From NCBI RefSeq assembly GCF_003752585.1, contig NZ_RKHR01000004.1:1272054-1336053 (forward strand): DNA of 64,000 nucleotides. Direction: 5' to 3'. Under the pieces are notes generated by a model that worked only from the letters and a program-made list of their open reading frames with translations, was not told the DNA's origin and did no database searches. Both the position numbers and the translations under genes were made by a program. The DNA comes from Sinobacterium caligoides. GTDB lineage: Bacteria; Pseudomonadota; Gammaproteobacteria; Pseudomonadales; Sinobacteriaceae. This document shows positions 19,338 to 29,368 of this stretch, piece after piece (positions within the stretch are counted from its first letter, which is position 1; each line of letters begins with the position of its first letter).

Positions 19338-21020
19338 GTGGCCAACGTCCTTCTCGTCTCCCTACAAAAACAGCAGCGCCGCTACTACGCTGCTGCCGAC
19401 GGAGCCGCCCTGACCATCGCGCTGTGCGTGGTGGCTCAGGCCGCACTGTTGGCCTCGATCATCTCCGAGATGGTGCTACAGCGCCAGATCACCTCTCTCT
19501 ACATCTATCTACTGATGGCCGTCTTTGGCCTGCGCTACCTCGCCCACTGGGGCAAAGATCACTGCGGCCTGCGCGCCAGCCTCGCTATCCGCTACCCACT
19601 ACGTCGACGACTGCTCACTCAACTCGCCAACCTCGGCCCCGGTCGCAAGGCGATTGACCACGACGGCGGTCTCTCCTCCATTGTCTACGAGCAGGTCGAC
19701 GCCCTCGACGACTACTTCAGCCGTTACATCAGCCAGACCCGCCTCGCACTGTTGGTCCCCCTGGTCAGCATCATCGCCGCCGCCTTTGTCTCCTGGCTAG
19801 CGACCGCGGTATTCTTGCTCACGGCACCGCTGGTCATCTATTTCATGATTCTGGTCGGCGAGCGGGCTGCCCGCGCCAACCGACAACAATTCCAGCGTCT
19901 CGCGCTGCTCTCCAATCAGTTTGTCGATCTCAGTCGCGGCCTACAGCAGCTAAAGATACTGCGCCAGACCGAGCGTGGTGAGGCTCGCCTGAGAAGCAGC
20001 GCCGAGGCTTATCAACAGACCACCATGAAAGTGCTGCGACTGGCTTTCATCTCCACCGCCACCCTCGAGCTCTTCGCCTCGCTGGCGATTGCCATCATCG
20101 CCCTCGTGCTAGGGCTCGGCCTGTTGCAGCTATTACCCTGGGCACGGGGAGAAACCTTCCTCGCCCTGCCTCAAGCCCTCTTCCTGTTATTATTGGCACC
20201 GGAGTTTTACCAGCCACTACGCCAACTCGGTGCCGACTATCACGCCAAACAGAAGGCGCAGGCCGCCGCCGAGCAAATAGAGCTGATCCTACAGCAGCCA
20301 TTATCTAACGCACCGACAAGCTCGCCCGTCCAGCACGCGTCACAGCCGCCGCGCATCCGCTTTCACGATGTGCACTGGCAGGTCGGTGAGCGGACGCTGC
20401 TGCAAGGCGTCGATCTCGAGGTGAGCAGCGGCGAGACCCTGTGGCTCAGCGGCCACTCCGGCGCCGGCAAGACCAGCATCATCAACCTATTACTCGGCTT
20501 CGAGCAACGCTACCGAGGCGACATCCTGGTCGACGGGATCGAGCTGCGCCAAGTCGAGTTAGCGCACTGGCGCCGCCAACTCGCCTGGCTACCACAACAG
20601 CCGGAGTGGGTCTCCGGCACGCTGCGACAAAACCTGCTGCTCGGCTGTCCCGCGCTGCCCGATAGCGAGATCGTCGCGGCGCTGCAACAAGCTGAAGCCT
20701 GGTCCTTCGTCGACGCCCTGCCACTGCGCCTCGATGCCTCTATTAGCGAGCTCGGCAGCGGCCTCTCCGGCGGCCAGCTACAGCGGTTGTCAATCGCCCG
20801 CGCCATCCTCAGCAACGCCCCGCTGTGGTTGCTGGATGAGCCCTGCGCCCACCTCGACACGCAGACCGCCGAGGCCATCCTCGACACCCTGCGTCGGGTC
20901 TGCCGCGACAAGACCACGATCATCGTCAGCCACGACACCCAACCCCTGCCCTGGGCGCAACAGCAACTTAGCGTCGCGCAGGGACGGATACGGCAGCTCG
21001 ATGAGGAGGTCGCACCGTGA
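19338..21020 (+). CDS. cydD: CydD subunit of the CydDC ABC transporter
   Basis: The 560-residue half-transporter has an ABC membrane domain (about 1-310) and an ATPase domain with Walker A SGHSGAGKTS, signature LSGGQLQRLSIARA and Walker B LWLLDEP. CydDC is required for assembly of cytochrome bd; it was reported to move cysteine and glutathione and, more recently, haem. The start is GTG, 3 nt after the cydX stop. The gene overlaps cydC by 4 nt (GTGA), which indicates coupled translation. Confidence 0.95.
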   Translation: MANVLLVSLQKQQRRYYAAADGAALTIALCVVAQAALLASIISEMVLQRQITSLYIYLLMAVFGLRYLAHWGKDHCGLRASLAIRYPLRRRLLTQLANLGPGRKAIDHDGGLSSIVYEQVDALDDYFSRYISQTRLALLVPLVSIIAAAFVSWLATAVFLLTAPLVIYFMILVGERAARANRQQFQRLALLSNQFVDLSRGLQQLKILRQTERGEARLRSSAEAYQQTTMKVLRLAFISTATLELFASLAIAIIALVLGLGLLQLLPWARGETFLALPQALFLLLLAPEFYQPLRQLGADYHAKQKAQAAAEQIELILQQPLSNAPTSSPVQHASQPPRIRFHDVHWQVGERTLLQGVDLEVSSGETLWLSGHSGAGKTSIINLLLGFEQRYRGDILVDGIELRQVELAHWRRQLAWLPQQPEWVSGTLRQNLLLGCPALPDSEIVAALQQAEAWSFVDALPLRLDASISELGSGLSGGQLQRLSIARAILSNAPLWLLDEPCAHLDTQTAEAILDTLRRVCRDKTTIIVSHDTQPLPWAQQQLSVAQGRIRQLDEEVAP

Positions 21021-22681
21021 AACAGAGAACCCGCCTCAATCGTCGTCGACTGATCAGCCAGCAGCCCTTGCAGCTGCTATTACCGTTGGTGCTCGGCCTA
21101 CTGGCCAGCCTCGCCGGCATCCTGCTGCTGGGTGTCTCCGGTTGGTTTATCAGCGCCAGCGCCCTCGCCGGTGTCGCCGGTGCCGGCGCCCTGTTCAACT
21201 ACTTTGCCCCCGGCGCCCTGATCCGCCTGCTGGCCATCAGCCGCACCGTCGGCCGCTACTTCGAGCAGCTCACCGCCCACAATCACCTACTGGCGCTGTT
21301 GACCGAACTGCGGCTGTGGGTCTGGCGTCGCATGGCACGACAGCCAGCCGATCGACTGCAACGTGTCGGCGGCCAACTGCAACGGCTGATCGGCGATATC
21401 GACCTGATCACCCGCTGGCCACTGCAAGTGTGGATGCCCTGCGTCTACAGTGGCTGTGCCGCGCTACTCTTCCTCGCCGCCTGCCTGTATATCGCACCGA
21501 GCCTATTGGTCGCCGTTATTCCCTGTCTGGTCACCGTACTCATCGTCATTCCATTGCTGTTGGCCCGCTATGGCCAGCGCCTGATCAGTCGACAGCAGCT
21601 GCAGGCCAGCCAGCGCCGCAGCCGCTTCCTCAACCTTTTTGGCGCCCTTATCACCCTCACCATTCGCGGCCAATGGCAACACTACGGCGAGCGCCTCAAC
21701 GCCCTAGAGGGACGCCAACAGCGCTGGGAGCAGCGCAGCCAGCAGCTGGCTATCGCCGCCCGCCACGGCATCCAGGCCTGTGTCGCCCTCTGCCTGTGTA
21801 GCTGCCTACTGATCGTGCAACCACAGCTGCAGGATCAATCGCTGCAGCCAGTGCTACTGGCAGGCTTGCTATTAGCGCTACTGGGCATGAGCGAGCTGTT
21901 TGCCACTGCTGCCAACTGCTTCATCGCCAACGCCCAGACTGGCGTCGGCCTGCACCGCCTCAACCAACTTGGCCAGGACGCCTGCGATACTGCCCCCCCC
22001 ACCGCGAAGACTGACGACATCAAAGCGCTACAGCTCGTTGAGCTCAGCGGTCGACAGCCCGGTGCGCTCAACGCCAGCCCCGCTGTCAGCTTACAACTGG
22101 AGCACGGCGATCGCCTGTGGTTACAGGGGCGCAGCGGCAGCGGTAAATCGACGCTACTCGCCGTGCTGGCCAACCAGCTAGCCCCCGAACACGGTGAGCT
22201 GCATTATGGGCAGGCAGCACTCAGCCTCGAACAGCGTCTCGATTATCAGTCACGGATTGGTTATCTCAATCAGGCACCCTATATCTTCAATCAATCCCTC
22301 GCCGCCAACCTGCTGTTGGGCGACCCTGAGGCCAGCGACCAACAGCTATGCGCCGTGCTCGCGGCCGTCGGCCTCGAAGACTGGCTGCAACAGCAGCCTC
22401 AGGGCTTGCAGACCCTGCTCGGCGAACAGGGCTCACTGGTCTCCGGTGGTCAGGCGCGACGCATCGGCCTCGCCCGCGTGCTGCTGCAGCGACCAACGCT
22501 GCTGCTGCTCGACGAGCCCTTTGAGGGGCTGGATCGGCAGACTATCGCCACCATCGAAGAGGCGCTGAATCACGCCTACCGCCCTGCCATGCTCATCATT
22601 GCCAGCCACATCGCACCGCAACAGTTAGTGCTCACCCACAGGCTGAGCCTTGAAGCAGAGAGCGAAGCAGCTGCTCTATAG
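21017..22681 (+). CDS. cydC: CydC subunit of the CydDC ABC transporter
   Basis: The 554-residue partner of CydD starts at GTG within the cydD stop. Its membrane domain includes the CydC-typical GVSGWFISASALAG and FNYFAPGALIRLLAISRTVGRY. The ATPase has Walker A QGRSGSGKSTLL, signature VSGGQARRIGLARV and Walker B LLLLDEP. It ends the cyd operon. Its last 6 bases overlap the convergent U32-family gene, so there is no room for a conventional terminator between them. Confidence 0.95.
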   Translation: MKQRTRLNRRRLISQQPLQLLLPLVLGLLASLAGILLLGVSGWFISASALAGVAGAGALFNYFAPGALIRLLAISRTVGRYFEQLTAHNHLLALLTELRLWVWRRMARQPADRLQRVGGQLQRLIGDIDLITRWPLQVWMPCVYSGCAALLFLAACLYIAPSLLVAVIPCLVTVLIVIPLLLARYGQRLISRQQLQASQRRSRFLNLFGALITLTIRGQWQHYGERLNALEGRQQRWEQRSQQLAIAARHGIQACVALCLCSCLLIVQPQLQDQSLQPVLLAGLLLALLGMSELFATAANCFIANAQTGVGLHRLNQLGQDACDTAPPTAKTDDIKALQLVELSGRQPGALNASPAVSLQLEHGDRLWLQGRSGSGKSTLLAVLANQLAPEHGELHYGQAALSLEQRLDYQSRIGYLNQAPYIFNQSLAANLLLGDPEASDQQLCAVLAAVGLEDWLQQQPQGLQTLLGEQGSLVSGGQARRIGLARVLLQRPTLLLLDEPFEGLDRQTIATIEEALNHAYRPAMLIIASHIAPQQLVLTHRLSLEAESEAAAL

Positions 22682-24919
22682 TCCCTGACGATACTGGGCG
22701 TTAGTCGACACCGTCACCTGCTCGTGCAGTGCCTCGGCCGCGCCCTCGACCCCGGCCAACAAGCCTTCGAAATGCTGGATCAACTGTACCTTATCCTGCT
22801 CCGCCTTCGAGCCGGCACCGATATTGGTCAGGTCGATGAAGAATTCATCGTACAGTTCAGCCAAATCTGCCACCACCTCGACGTTCAAGAACTGTTCGTC
22901 GTTATAGATACTCGGGTAGCCGCCCTTCTGCTTATCGACGGCAAACGACACACCCTTGACGTTGGTAATGGTGGTCGCCTTCTCACACTTGAGCATACAG
23001 CCGTCTTCGATGCTCGGCTTCTTGCAACCGACGGTCTGCTGGAAGAAACACTGGCGGCTGGTCATCATCAGGATCGGGTGATAGATGCTGTACAGCAGCT
23101 TAAAATTCTTCGGTCGAGCGATGTTACGCATCTGCAGGCGATTGATCTCATTAGAGATGAAGGCACCGGAGCAGCCCATCTCCTCCTGCAGCGTCTGCAA
23201 GGTGAAGGAGTTAGTGGTGTTGAGCAGCGGCCCGGCGATCCACTCGATACCCAGACTGGTTGCCTTATAGGCAACACCGGTGTTGTTACTGACAATGCGC
23301 GATGGCCGCACCTGCTCGAGGATATTCACCGCCTCGATATAATCCTTGCCAATCAACACCGCCGGGAACCACGGAATCAGGCGCGGGTTGGCCTGCAGAA
23401 TATCGATAAACTTACGGCAGCCCTTCTTAAAACTCTCCGGCAGCTTGAAATAGATATCGGCGTCGGTGACATCACAGAGGTGCAAGTCTTTAACGTCGCT
23501 GATCAATAGCGATAGCGTTGGCTTGTCGCTCAGCTTAGGGTGACGCTCCAATACCGGTAACTCCACTGCTGGCAGCTGCGGGCGACCGTCATTAAGCCAC
23601 GTGGCGAGCTCACTGCGCAGTGTCGTCAGCGCCTGGAAGGGCAGGCTGAGGTTGTCTTGTAGTTGGCTAAAGTCCAGTGGCGCAACATCGTGGTGCCACG
23701 GACTGATATTCTTAAAGCGCTTCTCGAGCTGCGGTGCCGTGATATTAGGACGCTCTGAGGTCGCCAGCACAGATTCTGATTGCAGCGTGAAGCGCTGATC
23801 ACCGGAGATCACCTCAATCACTAACGGCTGCTCGGCGGTGCCAATGAAGTGGATCTGCAACGGCAACTTGTCGATGTGCAGCGACTGTATCTTCTCCGCC
23901 AGCTCATCGCCTAAGGCGTTACGATCGGCGTACAACTCTTGCTTCACCTCTTGGATCTGCACCACCGAGATGGCGTCGCTGCTATCGATCGCGTGCTGCA
24001 CACTATAATCACGCGGGTTATCGATGAACATATCCTTGGTCAGGTTGCCCTTCAAGAACGAGTTGGTGAAGTCGCGGTTAAACACCTTGTGCAGGTTCGA
24101 GTCGTCGGCTAACAACTCGCCGCGCTCGACGAAGCTATTCATCTGCTGACGCCAGCTGTCGACGACCGTGTAAACGTAGTGCGCGCCCTTGATACGTCCC
24201 TCGATCTTCAGCGAGTCGACACCGGCGGCGACCAACTCGGGTAGGTCGAAGTAGGCTGAGTTATCCTTCAGGTTGAGCGGGAATTTATTACCGGCGGCGG
24301 TCTCCTCGTACTCATCACGACAAGCCTGGCTGCAACGCCCCCGGTTACCGGAGTTGCCGACGCTGACCGAACTCGAGTAACACTGCCCCGAGAAGGCGAT
24401 ACACAGTGAGCCGTGTACAAACACCTCCGTCAGTAGGTTGTGCTGATGAGCCACCGCCGTCATCGACTCCACTTCCGCCAAATTCAGCTCACGCGACAGG
24501 TTGACCCGCGACGCCCCCAACTTGGCGAGGAGGGGCAGCTGGCCCTCGTTGTGTGTGGTCAACTGCGTCGAGGCGTGGATGTCGAGTGTTGGAAAATACT
24601 TCTTCACCAGCGTAAACAGCGCCAAGTCCTGCACAATGATGCCATCGATGCCAAGATTCACCAGCTGACTCAACAACTTAAACAGTGCCTTCAACTCTTG
24701 TTCGAGGATCACCACGTTGACCGTGAGAAACACCTCGCACTGATACTGTCGCGCCAAACGCAGCACGCCGGCGAGCTCATCAAAAGAGAGATTGGCAGCA
24801 CGGTTACGCGCGTTGAAGGTGTCTAGACCACAATAAACGGCGTTGGCGCCGGCAACAATAGCCGCCTTAATCGCCTCCACATCGCCGCCCGGGGCCAATA
24901 ACTCAATCTTTCTACTCAT
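22676..24919 (-). CDS. U32-family protein, RlhA-like (23S rRNA hydroxylation)
   Basis: The 747-residue product opens with ELLAPGGDVEAIKAAIVAGA and contains the U32 block VFVHGSLCIAFSGQCYSSS, then NRGRCSQACRDEY and LKIEGRIKG. A long C-terminal part resembles the DUF3656 region of E. coli RlhA (YdcP). Cysteines in GQC, GRCSQAC and later CFFQQTVGC/GCMLKC are candidates for the iron-sulphur ligands known in U32 proteins. RlhA hydroxylates a 23S rRNA cytidine; other U32 proteins act on tRNA or ubiquinone. The architecture favours RlhA, but the exact substrate is inferred. It is convergent with cydC, overlapping by 6 bp. Confidence 0.8.
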   Translation of the reverse strand: MSRKIELLAPGGDVEAIKAAIVAGANAVYCGLDTFNARNRAANLSFDELAGVLRLARQYQCEVFLTVNVVILEQELKALFKLLSQLVNLGIDGIIVQDLALFTLVKKYFPTLDIHASTQLTTHNEGQLPLLAKLGASRVNLSRELNLAEVESMTAVAHQHNLLTEVFVHGSLCIAFSGQCYSSSVSVGNSGNRGRCSQACRDEYEETAAGNKFPLNLKDNSAYFDLPELVAAGVDSLKIEGRIKGAHYVYTVVDSWRQQMNSFVERGELLADDSNLHKVFNRDFTNSFLKGNLTKDMFIDNPRDYSVQHAIDSSDAISVVQIQEVKQELYADRNALGDELAEKIQSLHIDKLPLQIHFIGTAEQPLVIEVISGDQRFTLQSESVLATSERPNITAPQLEKRFKNISPWHHDVAPLDFSQLQDNLSLPFQALTTLRSELATWLNDGRPQLPAVELPVLERHPKLSDKPTLSLLISDVKDLHLCDVTDADIYFKLPESFKKGCRKFIDILQANPRLIPWFPAVLIGKDYIEAVNILEQVRPSRIVSNNTGVAYKATSLGIEWIAGPLLNTTNSFTLQTLQEEMGCSGAFISNEINRLQMRNIARPKNFKLLYSIYHPILMMTSRQCFFQQTVGCKKPSIEDGCMLKCEKATTITNVKGVSFAVDKQKGGYPSIYNDEQFLNVEVVADLAELYDEFFIDLTNIGAGSKAEQDKVQLIQHFEGLLAGVEGAAEALHEQVTVSTNAQYRQGL

Positions 24920-25111
24920 CGCCGGCTACTCACTCAATACATCGATCATCATTTAGGGCGGCGAATTTTACCCTCATCCGCCACCTATTGCCATGCCGGG
25001 CGCACGATGGGCCTAAGCCCCACGATAGCGCTGACGATCACTAGAGACGACACGGCCCGAATCGCGCTACCCTATCTACCCCCTTCTCAGCACCGCTACC
25101 GTGGAGAATAT

Positions 25112-25771
25112 ATGTCACCAGCGATACTCTACTCACTGCAGCATTGCCCCTATGCGATGCGCGCTCGACTCGGCCTATTGCTCGCCGAACAGACTGTACT
25201 GCTGCGCGCCGTCAGCCTCAAAGATAAGCCCCCCGAACTGCTAACCAGCTCCCCAAAAGGCACCGTGCCGGTACTGGTGGTGGATAACACCACGGTCATC
25301 GACGAGAGCCTGGAAATCATGCTCTGGGCGCTACACCAAAACGACCCCCACGGGTTGCTGCACAGCGACGATCACGACGCCCTCGTCGACATGCTCAGCG
25401 TTATCCACAGCGCCGACCACGTCTTCAAGTCGGCGCTGGAAAGCTATAAGGCGGCCAAGCGCTACCACCGGGACGATAAGCTCAGTCAGCGTCAGGCCTG
25501 CGAACATTTCCTGCAACCACTGGAGCAGAACCTTGAGCAGGGCTTTCTGTTCGGCGCACGCGAGAGCCTAGTCGACTACGCCCTGTTGCCCTTCATTCGC
25601 CAGTTTTCTCGCGTCGAGCGCCAGTGGTTCCGACAAGCCCCCTACCCCAGACTACAGCAGTGGCTGCACGGGCACTTGCAGAGTCGTCGCTACGCCCAGG
25701 CGATGCAACCCTATCCGCTCTGGCTTGAACAGCGCCGAGACTATCTCTTCGGCGCTCAAGCGGCGAAATAA
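25112..25771 (+). CDS. Glutathione S-transferase family protein
   Basis: The 219-residue protein has a thioredoxin-fold N-terminus with CPYAMRAR near the start, the cis-Pro segment SPKGTVPVLVV and the glutathione-binding DESLEIM, followed by an all-helical C-terminal domain (about 90-215). ATG at 25112 starts exactly at the fold and is preceded by GGAGA. An in-frame start 35 codons upstream would add an unrelated tail and is not preferred. The Cys in CPYAMR suggests a glutaredoxin-like or omega-type enzyme. Substrate unknown; it stands alone. Confidence 0.82.
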   Translation: MSPAILYSLQHCPYAMRARLGLLLAEQTVLLRAVSLKDKPPELLTSSPKGTVPVLVVDNTTVIDESLEIMLWALHQNDPHGLLHSDDHDALVDMLSVIHSADHVFKSALESYKAAKRYHRDDKLSQRQACEHFLQPLEQNLEQGFLFGARESLVDYALLPFIRQFSRVERQWFRQAPYPRLQQWLHGHLQSRRYAQAMQPYPLWLEQRRDYLFGAQAAK

Positions 25772-26071
25772 CCTAAGTCAGCAACAGTCGCGCTAGACTG
25801 CCATTAAATAACCGCCAATACCGCGCCGGTAAAATACTGTCGCGGATTTTCAACAAAAGACGCCAAAGCTCATCCAGAACAAACGGTAAAACAGTTAGAA
25901 AAACGAAAGCCAACAGTCTTTACAAACAAACAAAACCAACAACAAGAATAAAAAAGCAAGAAACATAAAGCTCTGCAATCGGCGCATTGCAATAATGGAA
26001 CGACTGGTATATCGTCAGCTAGCTCAAACATAAAGACGGAACTTTAATGTTAACTAAAAAGGATGTTTATT
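25772..26071. other. Intergenic region upstream of the cysteine-rich gene (300 bp)
   Basis: AT-rich, with A-runs and CAAACAAA stretches around 25920-25950. No gene, strong promoter pair or hairpin was recognised. The ribosome-binding site AAGGA for the next gene is at 26059-26063. Confidence 0.4.
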
Positions 26072-26557
26072 ATGACTAATACTGCATTTTCCAAAACAAC
26101 AATACTGCTAGCAATACTCGCTCTATTCGCCATCGCTCTCGCCAGCTATTCTGCTACCGCAACCGCGGTGGAAACCTGTGAATGCAGCATCAGCTGTGAC
26201 GATGGCACCTCGTGTAGCGCCAGTGGCGGCAGCAGCTGCAGCTGTTACTGCTCAGGCTGGACCGGCAACGCCAACTGCACCGGCACCGCTACCGTTGCAG
26301 CACTCGGCGATATCGCTATCCTGCTGTTTCCCGAAGACCTCGAAGCCTCGCAACACTTTGTCATATCATTACTGTCAGAGGGCCGCGCCAGCAAGCACAT
26401 CAACGACGCCCTTGCCGAGGCCAGTAACGCCGTAGAAAAAAAGGACAAGCTAACGCTCGAAACCATTCTCAAAGAGCTCGATACTTACATTCAGTATTCA
26501 ATTAGTGCGGAGCAAGACCGGAGACTAAGCCGGCTTTTCATTAATCAGGTTGATTAA
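26072..26557 (+). CDS. Small secreted cysteine-rich protein of unknown function
   Basis: The 161-residue product has a hydrophobic signal peptide (about 1-32, ILLAILALFAIALASYSA). A compact cysteine cluster follows, with eight Cys in about 36 residues (ETCECSISC, SCSCYCSGW, NANC). The C-terminal half is helical and Cys-free. ATG at 26072 is preferred because AAGGA lies 8 nt upstream; an ATG three codons earlier overlaps that site. The even number of cysteines suggests a disulphide-knotted exported domain. No family was recognised. Two hairpin-forming sequences follow, and no neighbour shares its operon. Confidence 0.7.
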   Translation: MTNTAFSKTTILLAILALFAIALASYSATATAVETCECSISCDDGTSCSASGGSSCSCYCSGWTGNANCTGTATVAALGDIAILLFPEDLEASQHFVISLLSEGRASKHINDALAEASNAVEKKDKLTLETILKELDTYIQYSISAEQDRRLSRLFINQVD

Positions 26558-26591
26558 TACAGCCGTGATGGACTGGCGGCTTTGCCGCCAG
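26541..26591 (+). terminator. Hairpins at the end of the cysteine-rich gene
   Basis: A perfect palindrome TTAATCA-GGT-TGATTAA (26541-26557) includes the stop codon. It is followed by a perfect GC-rich hairpin CTGGCGGC-TTT-GCCGCCAG (26573-26591). There is no T-run after the second stem, so termination is probable but not certain. Confidence 0.45.
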
Positions 26592-26672
26592 CAGACACAG
26601 TAGCGCAAGAAATTAGCGCTGCCTGTAGATACCCTTCGATAGAAAGCGCCTGCTAACACTCTTCGTTATGGT

Positions 26673-27023
26673 TCAGGTTTTTTTGTTCACTAACTTCTCA
26701 ACAAGTTGCTCAACCCTCTCGGCATCGTTTGTGATTAACACGCGGCCTGTTTTCACCAGGGTAGACCCCACCTCAACCCATACCCTCAAGAACAGAAAGC
26801 CGAGCAGTAGAGCTGCAAAATGGTAGACGCTCTCTGACACAACGATTGTTGCCTCCCCAATTTTTATGACGCTGTCAGTTTTGTCTGTAGCAACAATATA
26901 GTGATGGATAGGGTTATTCGAGAATTCCTGCACATAGTCATTCATATTTATAACGAGAACAACCAACACCACCACGCCAATAACAACGAGAAATACGCCG
27001 CTTACCTTTCTAAAGTATTCCAA
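26673..27023 (-). CDS. Small two-helix membrane protein, unknown function
   Basis: The 116-residue product has two hydrophobic segments, at about residues 7-27 (VSGVFLVVIGVVVLVVLVI) and 65-82 (FAALLLGFLFLRVWVEV). A polar loop separates them, and a charged C-terminal tail (DAERVEQLVEKLVNKK) may form a coiled coil. No family was recognised. It is monocistronic by position, with the PhoX-like gene on the same strand about 200 bp upstream. It could be an inner-membrane accessory protein; no function is assigned. Confidence 0.55.
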   Translation of the reverse strand: MEYFRKVSGVFLVVIGVVVLVVLVINMNDYVQEFSNNPIHHYIVATDKTDSVIKIGEATIVVSESVYHFAALLLGFLFLRVWVEVGSTLVKTGRVLITNDAERVEQLVEKLVNKKT

Positions 27024-27227
27024 TTTTTATCACTCCATTAACAATCATCAGCTTCATTGCTACGGCCTTTATCAATACCGCCTGCCCAGGCATGCCGCCC
27101 TTTATTTTCCACCAACTCTACCCGAGACAACGGCCATTGCAATGTTTAACGCATACAACAAGGACAACCTGCTCTCGCAACAGATTGTCACTTAGTCGTT
27201 CGTATTAGCTGCGTTATAACGGAGAAA

Positions 27228-29081
27228 CTAGCTACCAATCGTGCCGCCATCATTCTTGCGAATCATCATCACGCTCGAACGCGGACGCGGGCTGTTGTTA
27301 GGGAAGGTTGAATCGCCTGCCTCGCCCGGATGCTGCACATTCACTAACATCGTTTTATCATCAGGTGTCCAGCAAATACCCGTCAGCTCACACGACTTCG
27401 GTCCGGTCATGAAGCGACGAATCTCGCCCGTTTCCGGATCGCCGACAAACATCTGATTATTGCCCTGGCCGAGATAATCACCGGTATTGCTGTACTTACC
27501 ATCGGTTTCAAACCAGATACGACCATCGCGGTCGAAGGCCAAGCCATCCGGCGAGTTAAAGCTGAGCGCCTTAGTGATGTTGCTAGAGCCGTGGCGTGGA
27601 TCGCTGGGTGGGTAGAGGTTCGGATTGCCGGCGATGAGGAACATATCCCAGCTAAAGCTCAGCGCAGTATGGTCGTCACCCTGCTCACGCCAGCGGATAA
27701 TCTGACCGTAGAGATTCTTCTCGCGTGGGTTGGCCGCATTGACGGGAAGCTTGTCGCTGCCACGCTTATTGTTGTTGGTTAGGGTGCAGAACACCTGCCC
27801 TGTTTTCGGATTAACGGCCACCCACTCCGGGCGATCCATATCGGTGCCGCCAACAATACGTGCCGCCTTACGGGTATGGATACAGATATCGGCCTGTGAG
27901 TGGAAACCATTTTTTGGCGTCAAGCCGTTCTGACCAAACACCAGAGGCAGCCACTTGCCGCTCCCCGTATGAGGTTTTTTACCGCCGTCAAACACCGCAA
28001 CATAGAGTGTGCCATGATCAAGCAGCTGACGATTATGTCGATCGTCACCCTCTTTATAGCGCTCGTCGGAGACAAATTTGTAGATAAACTCACCGCGCTC
28101 ATCATCGCCCATGTAGACCACCATCTTGCCGTTTTTGGCTAACTGCACGGCGGCATTCTCATGCTTAAAACGACCGAGGGCGGTCCGCTTGATCGGCGTC
28201 GATGTCGGATCGAAGGGATCGATCTCTACCACCCAGCCAAAGCGATTAAACTCATTGGGATTTTTCGCCAAGTCGAAGCGTGAGTCGAATTTTTCCCAGC
28301 CGTACTGACTCTTCTCTGCAACGCCGTAGAGGGCCATTTCGTCGGTAATTTTATCGCCCGCCTGCGACGAGTAACCGAACATGTCATCGAAGTTTTCCTC
28401 GCAGGTCAGGTAGGTTCCCCAGGGCGTTTGACCGTTAGAACAGTTGGCAAACGTGCCCTTGACCACGCTGCCACTGGCGTCCTCTTTCGTCACTAGCTGG
28501 GCGTGCCCCTTGGCCGGACCGCTGATCGACATTGGCGTGTTGGCGGTGAGACGTCGGTTGTACTTTGACGCCGTATTGACGCGCCAGCCCTGTTGACTGC
28601 GCTGCAGTTCAACGACGCTGATCCCCACCGAGGCCTGTGATTTAAGCGTATCTTCACCACTTGTCACCAGCTCGCCACCGTGTTTATGCAGGTATTGCGC
28701 ATTCGGTGATTCGTGGTTGACCACTAACAGTAAACGATCATTGTTGATTTCAAATAAGCTCATGCCATCGTTGCTATCGCCGAACTGGCGCTGCTGATCG
28801 GCCGCCGTATTACTGCCGTCAGAATGAAACTTGGCACTATCGGCAAACAGCCCATCACCCCAGCTGATCAACACCTCGGCGCTATAGCCCTCGGCGATGG
28901 TCACCGCATCACGGGTCGAGTGAGGGATCGATTGAAAGCTTAATAATTTAGAAATTTTAAACGCTTTCTTGTCGCTATTCTTAGCTAGGGCTAACGGACT
29001 GATGCCGCCGAGAAATAGCACGCCGGATAGAGCCGCGCTGCGCGCTAAAAAAGATCGTTTGGAGTGGTCAATACTGCTCAT
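27228..29081 (-). CDS. PhoX-family (DUF839) secreted alkaline phosphatase
   Basis: The product of about 617 residues has an export signal MSSIDHSKRSFLARSAALSG of twin-arginine type, but with Lys-Arg in place of Arg-Arg. The body shows PhoX/DUF839 blocks: NHESPN, GTYLTCEENFDD, GRFKHENAAV, VYMGDDERGEFIYKF, SPDGLAFDRDGRIWFETDG and the C-terminal TGICWTPDDKTMLVNVQHPGE. PhoX enzymes are calcium/iron-dependent phosphomonoesterases that release phosphate outside the cytoplasm. ATG at 29081 is chosen because GAGG lies 6 nt upstream; a start seven codons earlier lacks this. It fits the phosphorus-acquisition theme of the window. No clear Pho box was found upstream. Confidence 0.85.
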   Translation of the reverse strand: MSSIDHSKRSFLARSAALSGVLFLGGISPLALAKNSDKKAFKISKLLSFQSIPHSTRDAVTIAEGYSAEVLISWGDGLFADSAKFHSDGSNTAADQQRQFGDSNDGMSLFEINNDRLLLVVNHESPNAQYLHKHGGELVTSGEDTLKSQASVGISVVELQRSQQGWRVNTASKYNRRLTANTPMSISGPAKGHAQLVTKEDASGSVVKGTFANCSNGQTPWGTYLTCEENFDDMFGYSSQAGDKITDEMALYGVAEKSQYGWEKFDSRFDLAKNPNEFNRFGWVVEIDPFDPTSTPIKRTALGRFKHENAAVQLAKNGKMVVYMGDDERGEFIYKFVSDERYKEGDDRHNRQLLDHGTLYVAVFDGGKKPHTGSGKWLPLVFGQNGLTPKNGFHSQADICIHTRKAARIVGGTDMDRPEWVAVNPKTGQVFCTLTNNNKRGSDKLPVNAANPREKNLYGQIIRWREQGDDHTALSFSWDMFLIAGNPNLYPPSDPRHGSSNITKALSFNSPDGLAFDRDGRIWFETDGKYSNTGDYLGQGNNQMFVGDPETGEIRRFMTGPKSCELTGICWTPDDKTMLVNVQHPGEAGDSTFPNNSPRPRSSVMMIRKNDGGTIGS

Positions 29082-29368
29082 TATTTGCCTCATTATCTTC
29101 AACGATTTATCTTCGCCTGCATGCTATAGCGCTAATGTTACCGATCTGTGAAAAGAAAATTAATTCTCCGTCAGTATAGACAGCCGCGAGCTGAGCGACG
29201 GCCAAATAACGCATCAGATCAGCCCTCAGCGGTACAGCCCAGCTGTTAGATCTCACTCGCTAACCGAGCGATTTACCCTAGCGAACCAAATAGCGAATCA
29301 CGAATTTGCTTTCAATCGACGGTAAAATCATTATCGTAACGGTGATAAATAATCATAAGAGAGAGCAC

